A stretch of 64,000 bases of DNA from Dactylis glomerata (lineage: Eukaryota; Streptophyta; Magnoliopsida; Poales; Poaceae), in assembly GCA_007115705.1 (NCBI GenBank), contig QXEO01000728.1, positions 124,001 through 188,000 on the forward strand, given 5' to 3'. Below are positions 1-9,540 of the stretch, one piece after another. The notes under the pieces are model-generated. The model did no database searches, was not told the DNA's origin, and saw only the letters and a program-made list of their open reading frames with translations. A program made the translations under genes and the position numbers. Numbering within the stretch: the first letter of the stretch is position 1; each line of letters starts with the position of its first letter.

Positions 1-156
1 GTTCGTGGCACGAACCGGTGCTAGAGCTCCACAGGCTTCATTTAGCTTTCTGACAGCTCGAACCGGTGCTAAAGCACCCCTTTGGTCTGGGTTCGTAAGC
101 CAACCGATGCTAAAGTCTTTTGAAGCTCTGAACGAAAACCCTATTTTCTACTAGTG
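1..156. mobile_element. End of a CACTA (En/Spm-type) DNA transposon
   Basis: The window opens inside a CACTA element. Its terminus lies at 152-156, where the plus strand reads TAGTG, so the minus strand starts CACTAGTAGAAAATAGGG, the usual grass CACTA end. Inside it are degenerate subterminal repeats around 'CGAACCGGTGCTAAAG' and 'GGTTCGT..C' at about 5-25, 58-75 and 88-112, as CACTA transposases bind. The other end lies outside the window. No coding sequence is visible in this part. Confidence 0.75.
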
Positions 157-229
157 TTCTCATACATATGAAAAACATCCATACATATGCACGTTTGAAA
201 ATATTACTGCTTCAAAGGCACATGATATG

Positions 230-393
230 AAATCTTTCTGGATTTGCTCTATGTGAAAAATTACGTACATTGTTAATCTGCAAAGATTCTCCCTTTATTT
301 GGAGCGTGTAGACAAATCTTTCAGGATTAGCTCTATCTGAAAATAGACATTCCTATTCTACAAAGATTTCCCATGCATTTGGAGCGCATATAC
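230..393. repeat. Two-copy imperfect tandem repeat upstream of the MADS-box gene
   Basis: Two units of about 84 and 80 bp lie head to tail (230-313 and 314-393). Both begin AAATCTTTC(T/A)GGATT, contain GCTCTAT.TGAAAA and CAAAGATT, and end near ATTTGGAGCG. They sit 60-230 bp upstream of the TATA box, inside the likely promoter. Whether they carry regulatory sites cannot be told from sequence alone. Confidence 0.7.
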
Positions 394-455
394 ACCAAGA
401 TATTCGAAATCCAAATATGGGCACAACAGTTATGGCCATCCAAAGGATTCTCTGC

Positions 456-462
456 TATAAAA
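456..462 (+). promoter_or_regulatory. TATA box of the MADS-box gene
   Basis: TATAAAA stands 54 bp upstream of the chosen ATG at 510. This implies transcription starting at about 485-495 and a very short 5' leader. It also argues against the in-frame upstream ATG at 417, which lies before the TATA box. Confidence 0.6.
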
Positions 463-509
463 CGGGCCCTACTCTCTTTCTTCCCCTCACACAGCAAACA
501 ACAGAAGAA

Positions 510-1256
510 ATGGCTCATAATGGGAGGGAGAGGGGGAGGTTGAAGATCCAGTTTATCATGGATAACAGTAAGCGCAAGAAGGTGCTAAGCAAGCGCCTCC
601 CCATTTTGCTGAAGAAGGTCCGCGAACTTGCCGCCCTCTGTGACGTCCCCGCCTGCCTCTTGGTGTACCTCCCCGGCGAGGCCCAGCCGGTGGTCTGGCC
701 ATCGCCGGAGGCGGCCTCGGAGGTTTTGCGCTGGTACAGAGACCTACACTTGGGGAGGTTTAAGAACGAGCTGGACGGCCTAGACTTCTTCAAGCAGCTG
801 AACGAGAAGGAGGAAGCGAAAGTGTCCAGAGTTCAGCGAAAAACCCGTGACAAGGAGATAAAGCTCGTCCTCCTCGACTTCCTCGCCGGTCGCCGCAAAA
901 GCTTTGACGATCTTCCTACTGACTTCTTCGATTCCATGTCATGCAGTGTGGCTAATAATCTCAATGCCGTCAATGCGCGCCTCCAAAAGCTCCGTTTGGG
1001 TGGAGCACCACCTCCTCATACATCGGTAAAGCCACCAGTACCTCCGCCGATGGTGGCAACTCCTCTTCAACCTCAGAATGATGGCGATGCTTCCATGTAT
1101 TTGGACGGTGAGTCAAGCCATGGTACCTACTCCTTTGAGACGTTGGATGCCTGCGATGGCATTGCCCTCCCTACCCTTGAGGAAATGCATGCAGACTTTG
1201 TGCAGGCTGGGATATTCTCCTACCCGCTGCCGAATCCGAGCTCTCTTGAACCCTAG
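510..1256 (+). CDS. Type I (M-gamma) MADS-box protein, AGL80-like
   Basis: Predicted nuclear DNA-binding transcription factor of 248 residues from one uninterrupted exon, as usual for type I MADS genes. The MADS domain covers about residues 8-65. It has the basic stretch NSKRKKVLSKR, then LLKKVRELAALCDVPACLLVY and the M-gamma signature PGEAQPVVWPS. A charged, probably helical segment follows (about 75-150), then a proline-rich linker and an acidic tail. No K-box is seen, which agrees with type I. I start at 510 because it follows the TATA box, has the context GAAGAAATGG, and gives a normal N-terminus. The N-terminus (MAHNGRERGRLKIQ) is more diverged than the usual MARKKVKL. Known M-gamma members act in the female gametophyte and endosperm; this role here is inference from family. 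Confidence 0.85.
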   Translation: MAHNGRERGRLKIQFIMDNSKRKKVLSKRLPILLKKVRELAALCDVPACLLVYLPGEAQPVVWPSPEAASEVLRWYRDLHLGRFKNELDGLDFFKQLNEKEEAKVSRVQRKTRDKEIKLVLLDFLAGRRKSFDDLPTDFFDSMSCSVANNLNAVNARLQKLRLGGAPPPHTSVKPPVPPPMVATPLQPQNDGDASMYLDGESSHGTYSFETLDACDGIALPTLEEMHADFVQAGIFSYPLPNPSSLEP

Positions 1257-1724
1257 AACCCGGCCTGACTGAGGAGTTCTTTGTCTACATCCGGTTCCCT
1301 AGTTTATTTTTATGGACTAAACATCATCGCTATCAAGTCTTAGATTATTCATGGTTAGTTGCTTCTAGGCTTCTAGCGTTCTATCCTGGTGGTGTAATCA
1401 CAATTCATGAACGATTCCAAGATTTCAATTTTCTCTTAGTCTCGCTCTCCTAATTGTGTCGTCCATTTTACTCCACAATGATTTATGATGCGATCTTGCC
1501 ATATCGCTAATTAATGAAATTCATTGGTGTCATGTTAGAATACCCATATTTTGCTAACTCTAATAAGTGATATAAGAACGAGGTTTAGAGCCAAATTGCT
1601 CTAGTGCAATTGGTTTGCGGAAGAATCAATCACAATTATTTTGCCAAAGTCGCCGATTAGTGCGGTTGGCTCGCTCAGATTAGACGCATTTTGGAATATT
1701 AAAAATTTCAAATAAAAAGTTTTT
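1257..1724. other. 3' flank of the MADS-box gene
   Basis: AT-rich sequence with no supported gene. It probably includes the MADS 3' UTR; AATGAAA/AATAAG-type signals are present but none stands out as a clear poly(A) site. Confidence 0.5.
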
Positions 1725-1934
1725 GCACGTACATCTTCAAATGCTATTGGTGCCCACAAAATTATTTCACGAAAACTCGACTTGTCAATTGTGGCATGTG
1801 TCTAAAAGTAAAATTCGGTGTTAAAATAAGCTTTTGATAGGACATTTTTTTTTGTCTCTTTTACACATATCACAAAAAATATTGATTTTTTACGAAACTT
1901 TACGTACACACATTGTGTGGAGATGTACACACAA
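1725..1934. repeat. MITE-like hairpin, copy 1
   Basis: A long imperfect inverted repeat of about 210 bp. The left arm runs from GCACGTACATCT through GTGCCCACAAA to GTGGCATGTGT.TAAAAG. The right arm is its reverse complement (CTTTTACACATATCACAAAAAATATTG ... GTACACAC ... AGATGTACAC, read in pieces). A second member of the family lies at 2797-3003. It is non-coding; I cannot assign a superfamily. Confidence 0.55.
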
Positions 1935-2074
1935 CACTTTCGTCTGAATTTTTTAACAATTTAAATTGTGTTTTTGGTGAAGGGAGCGTAATCACCTGTG
2001 AGCCGAATTGATTTTTCGAGTTAAACTATACATTTGATGAATTTCACTCGCCTCCTTTTCACATAAAAAACTAT

Positions 2075-2155
2075 TACCTCCATCCCGAAATGTAAGACTT
2101 TAAAAAAGCTAACTTACCTCTCTAAAAAAGCTTACATTTTAAGACAGAGATAGTA
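2075..2155. repeat. Stowaway-type MITE
   Basis: About 80 bp flanked by TA, with terminal inverted repeats. The left end reads TACCTCCATCCCGAAATGTAAG and the right end is the reverse complement of TACTATCTCTGTCTTAAAATG, a variant of the grass Stowaway terminus TACTCCCTCCGT. It is the same family as 15432-15509. Confidence 0.7.
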
Positions 2156-2796
2156 ATTTGCAACCATGTCATATATCTGATTGTGTAAATATGAACATAA
2201 ACCAAACCCGACCTCACACGAACACGTTTTGGTCACGGTCGTTTCATAAGTGGTTCGAATCAGAACTCAGAAGCAGGAGTTTTGGTGGTTTTAGAGTCAG
2301 ATTAGAGTGCTTCCGTTAGACGGCATCAGAGAAAGACGGCGGCGTTGTGTTCTCAACTCCGGCGGCCCAGCTCCGGGGTAGAGGGGCGGACTCCGAGTCC
2401 TAATTGACCCTTACTTATTCTGAGAGAATCCATCTCCTGTTCAAACTCTCCGGCCGAGCTGCAGCCGGGAGGGGAAACCTGGCGACAACAGCTCGCGCCG
2501 ACGCCCGAATCCCCGTCGCTTTCGGCGGCGAATCCAGGATTCCAGCGAATGGCTGCCCGACATTCTATGGCGAAGCCATCCTTATCCTCTGGCCTCGGCA
2601 CATCGTCCGACCGATGGGCCGCCCTAACAATGCTGGTGCGTTTCTCTATATCCTCTTACGGGAAGCTCTAAAAAGAATTCTTTTATTTCAGAGAAAAGGA
2701 GAGTAGGAAAGGGAGGAGGAGTTTTGGCTCATAGGACTAGATACACCTATTATGGATAATACATTTTAAATATAAAAAATTAGATAAAAAATTCTG
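2156..2796. other. Unassigned flank, possible relic of a 5' exon
   Basis: A GC-rich patch at about 2340-2640 contains a short open frame from ATG 2549. It ends at a possible splice donor GTGCGT near 2636 and encodes residues like AKPSLSSGLGTSSDRW. Grass F-box/LRR proteins often begin with such a Ser/Ala-rich leader, so it may be the first exon of the F-box relic at 3240. No clean acceptor precedes 3240, so I hold this weakly. Confidence 0.25.
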
Positions 2797-3003
2797 AGTG
2801 TACATCTGAACAATATATGTTCACCCACAAAGTTTTGCAGTGAAAAGACATTTTTTGTGGCATGTGTAAAAAAGACAAAAAAAAAATGGTTACGTAAATA
2901 ACAATGCTGGAGCATCGAAATTTATCTTTTTTACAAAGGCCACAAAAAATATCCTTTTCTCACAAAACTTCATGAATGAACATAAAATGTCTAGATGTTC
3001 ATC
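2797..3003. repeat. MITE-like hairpin, copy 2
   Basis: Imperfect inverted repeat of about 207 bp. Left arm: GTGTACATCTGAAC, GTTCACCCACAAAGTTTTG, then ACATTTTTTGTGGCATGTGT. The right arm mirrors it, with GGCCACAAAAAATATCC, CACAAAACTTCATGAATG and AGATGTTCAT. It is related to the hairpin at 1725-1934. Confidence 0.55.
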
Positions 3004-3239
3004 AAGATATTTTCCCAGCAGAAAAGCGGACTTTAAGTAGTGGTCGAAATTTAATCTCTTTGTAGAACAACTTGCATCTCTTGAAAGGTATCCTAGCATC
3101 TCAAATAGACGAAGATGAATTTCGCAACTACCTGTTTGAAACTGTACCAAAATTACAGCATCTTTGGGACTGTAACTGTAATAACTACTAAACAAGAAAT
3201 TACATATGACTGTTAAAATTCCGTGCGCTACCCTATAAC

Positions 3240-4387
3240 GTGGATTGGCTTAGCAATTTGCCTGATGATATCTTGCTCAATGTTGCCGAGCAGCTCGATA
3301 TCGCCGATGCTGTGAGAACAAGCATCCTCTCGAGACAGTGGAAGCAGATCTCCACTATTCTATCCCACATCGTCATAACAGTTGGTTCCTTCGATCTCGA
3401 ACAAGATAGGTCAAAGTTGACATGTCATGATGTATCTCGGGCCAATGCCTCCGTGCTTGAAGCAACCAGGAGCATACTGGAAATCAGGATTGCGAGTCTA
3501 TGCCCCATTCACCTCCCGTGCTTGCAGTTCTTCCTTGAAGATAGATCCCTCAACATTGGCCAGGTTGTTGCCAGCACCTTGGCGACAAAGAAGGTTGAGT
3601 CAGCAGAGTTAGCTCTTTTGACACATAGGGAAGGCAGACGATGTACCGATGACGATTTGCTCGCTATGGATTGCAGTTCAGCTCATTTTTTAATGCTTGT
3701 CCAAACATATTCAGTGGTCTCACGCACTCAAGCTAGAGAATGCATGTGAGGCTAGGTGAATCAGTTTTCCCTAAAGTTTTTAGTTTGTCCAACCGATTGG
3801 AGTTCCTCAGCTTATTCAATTGTGATGCGGGGATCTGTCTTTGTTAGAAGTGGAACACCAGCAACTCTGTGAACTTGAGATTTTCAGGTGTGATTTGGAA
3901 AGAATTGATCTGAATTACCAAACCTCACAAAGCTAACCTTTTCATGTTGGACCTCTCATCATGATCCTTTGTCTTTTGGTTATGTCCCACTGCTCCAGAC
4001 TGTAACTCTGAGTAATACGGCTATTTCTTGGCACAAGATGGTCAAGGTAAGTGAAGTTCTTGGCAAAACCACCGTAAGTGACCTGCATCTGAACTCCGAA
4101 AGCGAAAAGGTTAGTGGGGGTTAGTCTTGTTGATGGTGTGTGTGATTTTCCCTGGTTATGTGAAGGTTTTACTCCTTGATCTTGTTAACAAACTTGACGT
4201 TCTCTTTACCTTTTGCAGATCTGGGTTAAACCTGAAGGTCCAAGAGAGTTATGGCCGGTGTTCCACAAACTAAGGTTTGTGAATTTGGCTGACATTTCAG
4301 AAGAATGTTATCTCGCATGGACATTGTTCATTCTGGAATGTGCACCTTCCCTAAAGGAGCTATGCTTAACGGTGAAGTCTTTGTACC
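3240..4387 (+). pseudogene. Decayed F-box / leucine-rich-repeat (FBD-type) gene
   Basis: The F-box motif is intact in frame 3240-3749: DWLSNLPDDILLNVAEQLD, then DAVRTSILSRQWKQI. Such proteins normally act as substrate adaptors of SCF ubiquitin ligases. The frame then breaks: residues like CPNIFSGLTH and GESVFPKVFSLSNRLEFLSL appear in another frame with a stop between them (about 3690-3835). Further family-like sequence resumes at about 4010-4109 (LGKTTVSDLHLNSESEK) and 4219-4370 (IWVKPEGPRELWPVFHKL, then CAPSLKELCLTV). A canonical GT-AG intron (4110-4218) joins these last two. After about 4387 similarity stops and the 3' third of the gene is lost. The retained intron shows it is not a processed pseudogene. 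Confidence 0.75.
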
Positions 4388-4489
4388 TAATCTCCAAATC
4401 TTGTTTGTTGCATCTGCATATCAAAGCTACAATCTGAGCCATCTCACCTTAAACTTCCCGCGCTGCATTAAAATCATGAATCTGGGCTA

Positions 4490-7400
4490 GAATCCAACAC
4501 AGAGAGGCGGTTCAGAATAGTGCACAAGCACCTTAGTCATCAAATGCGTGTAATTAGGTGTCAGCACCACAGTGAACACCCCACACTATAAATACCCCCT
4601 CACTCCACACGAAATCACTCACAAAAATTCTCAAAGCAGCTCATAAGAACACCTTGAGGCCAGAGGCTAGAGTTTAAGAGCAAAAACTCACAAAACTCCC
4701 CAAGCCAGAGGCTAGGAGTGAGAAAAAGGAGCAAGCTCACCATTGGTGAGTAGCCCATAACACACTTTGCACCATAGAAGGTAGGAGAAGGACCAAAGCA
4801 AGGAGGTGCTGCTCAAGCTCATCATCATCTTCATCAAGGCAGAGGAGTGCTGACCAATCTACATCAAGCACACTTTGGAAACTCCAAAGGTTGTATTACC
4901 AGGATTACTATTGGCAGAGAGAGTGATAGCACACACACACACACACACACACACACTTGGCAAGATTACTGTGAACTCATAAAATGAGAAAGACCACAGC
5001 CATTCCAGGGAGCACAACCATTAGAATTAGTTGTTTGAGCTCAAGGAAGAAGATGAAGTGCAAATCACTGGAAGTGATTATTTACTTCATAATCTTACTA
5101 GAAATACCACACAAACATACTTCTCTGAATCCTAAGATTCAGAAAATCTTTATGTTAATAATTCAAAGGAAATGATAGTTGCAAGCTCTAAGAGCTTCGA
5201 CTGATGTGTTTTTCTTATATATGTATGAGCACTAGCTCAAGCAAGCTTCTGAATATATGTTAACTGAATGTCTGACAGAACACTAAATGAAATTCAGAGT
5301 TCATGTGTTCTAGCTAGCAAACTAAACTTCCTAGTGCAAGCAGTGGTCAAGCATAGCGCATAGAGCATTAGAATCATAGGCAAGCATCCCAGAGCTTACT
5401 GACAAAGTATGAACTCAACACTATCAGAGACAGTGCAAGTTCAGAGAAGAATTTTGTAGAGCAAGCAAACCATGCTCGAATGAGCATTTCTAGGAAGCTT
5501 AGGTTACCGGTAGACTAGATAACACTAGCTAGAGCATGCTATCGCATCAGAGCATGCATGAACTGAAGATTGGCTTCAGTATACCGAAACCCTAATTCCA
5601 AAATGGGAGGGAATCAAAAGGGGAAAATCTAGAGGCTAACTAGAGGAGTAGCAGAGCAAGAGAGAGAGGGTGAAGTCACTTACTTGGTTCATGGAGCTGA
5701 GCTCCATGGTAGGGGAAGCAGAGGTGGCCACAGACATGGCCAAGGACATCAAGGAAGAAGACCTCGATGCAGCCAAGCCAGTGGCCCTAGGCCACTTAGG
5801 AGAGGCCAAGCCATCCAGCTTAGAAATCTCGTCGGAAACCATGACCTCACCGAAACCCTAACCCTAGCGGGTCAGAGGGGGATGCGTGCGAGTGCAGCAG
5901 AGCACCCCAGCTCAATTCCCTTGGTGAGAAGTTCAAGTCCAGGGAGGGGGGCCGATTGGTGGCGATGGCGAGGCCGGAGCTGGTCGGAATCGGCCAGGAC
6001 AGGGCGGCGACGGTGTCGGCGACTCGGTCGCCATGGGCGTCGCAGGAGAGAGAGGGTGAGCGAGATGGGGGTGTGTTTGGTTCGGTTCGAGCAAACCGTT
6101 TCGGTCAGTTTGATCGTTGTTGACTGACAGGTGGGTCCCACCTAGGGAGTTTTCTGTAATTTGTTTTAATTCTAGGGACTTAACTGTAAATCAGCCAGTA
6201 CTTTTTATTTAGGAGTCCAAAACTTATGAAAAATACCTTTTTGGAAAGCTAAAATTATGACTAACTCAAATATGTCATTGAATGAAAGTTTTAGAAATAA
6301 AACTTTATAACCATTGTTTTGTTGATAAATGAGATGAATAATTTAAATACTCATTCCAATATTTATCAAAATACTTTTAAACTTCAAGAAAAGTTTTGAA
6401 TATTGTATGAAGTTTTAAAAACCAAAATTTCAATTATGTCTTTGCTAAATGGCTTGGGTATTAATAAAGTACCAAAAGAAAACAAAAACAAAGAATAATA
6501 CTTTCCAAATTTTTGGAGATTATTATTTTGGATAAAAAGAATACCATTTTGAATATGGAAATATTCAAAATAGTATATAAATCAGTTAAGAAAAATATCT
6601 TGGAACTTCTTCTGAGATTGCAATATATCCGTCTTTGCGGCATAGAAAGATTTTTCATAGAGTTCTGGCTATCTGCGATCCTTCCGGTGGCTCATAGCTT
6701 ATCCGGTTGTTCGATCAACGGTGTGCTTCAGTTCAATGTGTATTTCTATAGCGAAGCAGTGTATCCCTTGTGAACAACGAAAGAATTCATCAGATATATG
6801 AAAATTCTAAAGTGAAATTCATATGAAAATTCTAAAGTGAAATTCATATGATCAACAAGAAACTCAATCAATATATCACTCAAACACACGGGAATGGTTT
6901 ATTAAAACTATTACTGCAAGTATTTTCAAATCATTTGGAATTTAAAACATTGTCTTCTATTCAGACAATGGTAATTCTTCAGAAACCGAGGTCCAGGGTC
7001 AAGTAAAACCTTCGAACTGCATTATCTTGCAGTTGTCAAGCAAGTTCATTCTTGCTCATATCTATTGATTATTTCCAAAAGTATAAAATTTCATAGTATT
7101 TCACACCAATTGCATCAAAATACTTCTTTCAAAAGAATTGGTGGATGATGGAACCACGGATAAGATGTACGAACGAAATATCGTACGGTGGAGGTTCATT
7201 GTATCGGGAATACCTAGGATTTAATAACAACTATTATCAGTCATTCCACAGAACTTGGTATGGGACAAGCGAGTCAGAAGTTACTTCCGAGTTTCGTATA
7301 TCTCGGAGGCATAGCCGGATTGAGATTCCTTTCGGAGAAAATCAATGGGTGGGAGCCCATGGTAAACGTCCCTGCACTATGATACAGAGTAACGGTTAAT

Positions 7401-8310
7401 ATTTTCTAGCGGAGAGGATAATTGATTCGGACCGAGGTTCGGATTAGTTGCGATGGGTGGATTATGGAATGAGGTTGTGCTCGGCATGATTCGGCTATAC
7501 TTGGTAACATGCCTCATATCATAGGAAGTATGATATTGGCAATAAGGCCAAGGACATTTGTGGGCAAATTAGTGCACCTCCACAGAGTGTATAGAATTGT
7601 GACATGTTACTCCTTATTCCAAGAAAAGAATTGCGAACGCCGTGTGGAAAGGAACTATGCAAAAGTTCTAACAACCCGCGAAGACTGATGAACATAGTTT
7701 TTATAAAATTAAAACTTTGATTCATCCAACAAAACTATTTTTCCAAAAACTTGCATATGTTGGAAATCTCTTATTCCAAGCTATTGTTACAGCATGATAC
7801 ACAATTTCCATAGAACTTGCTGAGTACGCATGTACTCAATTTATCCTCGAAAACCCTTGCTTTAGATTGTGAGAACAACAAAGATGTTCTGGACGATAGT
7901 GAGAAACAATACTACAAGGAGCTGGATATCTTCGGAGGAGTAGAATGAGTTGACTATGGTATCGTTTACGGTACTAGCGACGAGGAACCAGACACCGAAG
8001 CGTAGAATTATAAAATATTTAGTGAAGCCTAGCAACTGTTCATAAATAAGTTGCTCATGCTCGTAATGGTGTTATGCCTTATACTACCATTACTAATTAG
8101 ATTTTCTAGTTTGAATTGGTTTACATATGAGACTCCTCAATGGACCGAGGATGATCTTGAAGCTTTTGTACATTTTTGGTTGGTATCTATAAACACGTAA
8201 AGTTGCAGACCCACAATATTTCTGTTGTACTTGTACCACTCTGAGGGATGTGATATATACGGAAGGGGAATTTCGTGAGTATTATATCAACAACTTGTAC
8301 ACTACATATG
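4490..8310 (+). mobile_element. Old, degenerate LTR-like block resembling a long chromovirus LTR
   Basis: There is no coding potential, but its landmarks follow the order seen in the long LTR of the 27-40 kb chromovirus. They are a TATA-type promoter (CACTATAAATACCCC, about 4583), a GC-rich segment (5690-6060), TTGACTGACAGGTGGGTCCCACC in part (about 6119), an AT-rich stretch (6140-6600), GTGGGAGCCCATGG (about 7350), GTGCACCTCCACAGAGTGT (about 7571) and GAGTACGCATGTACTCA (about 7822). I found no second LTR, no target duplication and no exact ends, so boundaries are approximate. A solo LTR is the simplest reading. Confidence 0.35.
4930..4956. repeat. (CA)n microsatellite
   Basis: A perfect run of about 13 CA dinucleotides in the non-coding block after the F-box relic. 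Confidence 0.9.
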
Positions 8311-8812
8311 CAGTGGTGTGCTGGGTCACCGCAGCTTCGACCCGTAAACTCCCCCCGACCAGTACTTATATTGGTCGCTGCTCCGCGAGAATGGGCCACA
8401 TAAAAAAAGTTATGGGCCGGGCCACGAATACGGGCTCTGATCGACGCCATTTTAGTGGATCCATAAACTCGCCGGAGTAATACGGATTTTAGGGTGTTTA
8501 TGGGTTCAGTCAGAGACGCTCTTAGCAACCAACCATGAGGATGAGCCTCCTCATCGTTCTCCTCATCACCGGCGCAACCGTCCTTGACGCCGCTGCCACG
8601 CCTGGCCCAGCGTGTGACTAGAAATGGAAAGCGATCAAGAACATCACCGACCCGCACGTCCAGAACCTGGCAAATGGGTTGTGTGGAAGCACACATGGGT
8701 GTTCAACGATGGGCTCAGGTTTAGCAAGGTGATGAGCGGCGAGATGCAAAGTCGTTACCGGCGGCGTGAACTACCGGCTCGACGTCGACACGCTACGGAT
8801 GAATGACAAGCA

Positions 8813-9391
8813 TGTAAAAAATTTAGGGTTTGTGGTCTATCCCCTATTCCTCTGCGCTTATCCGTGGTGCCGCTCACAAATCGCATATCTGAGGCTAGGG
8901 GATAGGGACCTTCTTATATTGTCTTTCCAAAGAGTCCACCTCTTATACAAATATAAAATTCCTAGTCGAACTAGTTTCCGGGATACCGTCCAGATCAAAT
9001 TACCAACCACGATACAATTTGTCTATTAACAGACTTTACCCGTTCGTCCCTAGAACACGCACTTGTGAGCAATGCGCCATGATCATGTCTAAATTCCATT
9101 AATCATGCAGGTCGCTATTAGGGCCGTGACCTAATCCATGACCTAGTTCCTTCCGATTATCAGTGTACCCGGGTAGTCTTTCCAGTATGAATATACTGTA
9201 TTCCACTGATAATCGACCGGCTTCCTTAAGCTCTTAACACTTAAGTATATTCCAACAAGCAATAATTCCATACTAAATATGTAGACTAACTCCATGTACA
9301 AATACATGTAATTTCCATAATGAGGTATTCTAAATATTAAATAATTCCAAATAACTTTGAATGTAGTTGCAGGACACACATAATTCCAACA
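8813..9391 (-). repeat. 3' LTR of the Copia-type element
   Basis: 579 bp. The minus strand begins TGTTGGAATTATGTGTG and ends TTTTTTACA. It matches 13229-13807 with about 7 substitutions and no length change. Confidence 0.92.
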
Positions 9392-9402
9392 TCTCCCACT
9401 TG
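9392..9402 (-). other. Polypurine tract of the Copia-type element
   Basis: The minus strand reads CAAGTGGGAGA directly before the 3' LTR, the plus-strand DNA primer site in Copia elements. Confidence 0.75.
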
Positions 9403-9520
9403 TCCAAAACGATAATTCAAATATTCGTACACCCATAGTGTTAACATGCTTACCAAATACCTCCTAACTAAGTAGCTTAGTCAAGGGATCAGCAATCATA
9501 TTAATACTTGGTAGAGATAA
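9392..9520 (-). pseudogene. Relic of Copia pol C-terminus (end of RNase H)
   Basis: The minus-strand frame reads IADPLTK (codons within 9476-9496), then, after one stop, FGKHVNTMGV and FWTSGR up to the LTR. This is the standard end of Copia polyproteins, where IADPLTKPL precedes the polypurine tract. It is the only coding relic I can recognise in this element and fixes its superfamily. Confidence 0.75.
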
Positions 9521-9540
9521 TCAAAAGAACTATAAGTGAT

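Noticed and set aside
417..509. Upstream in-frame start for the MADS-box protein (31 more residues)
   Set aside because: The TATA box at 456-462 lies inside this stretch, and the ATG at 510 has better context and gives a family-like N-terminus.
8187..8696. A 169-codon minus-strand frame before and over the cystatin relic
   Set aside because: It runs antisense to recognised cystatin codons and has no domain.
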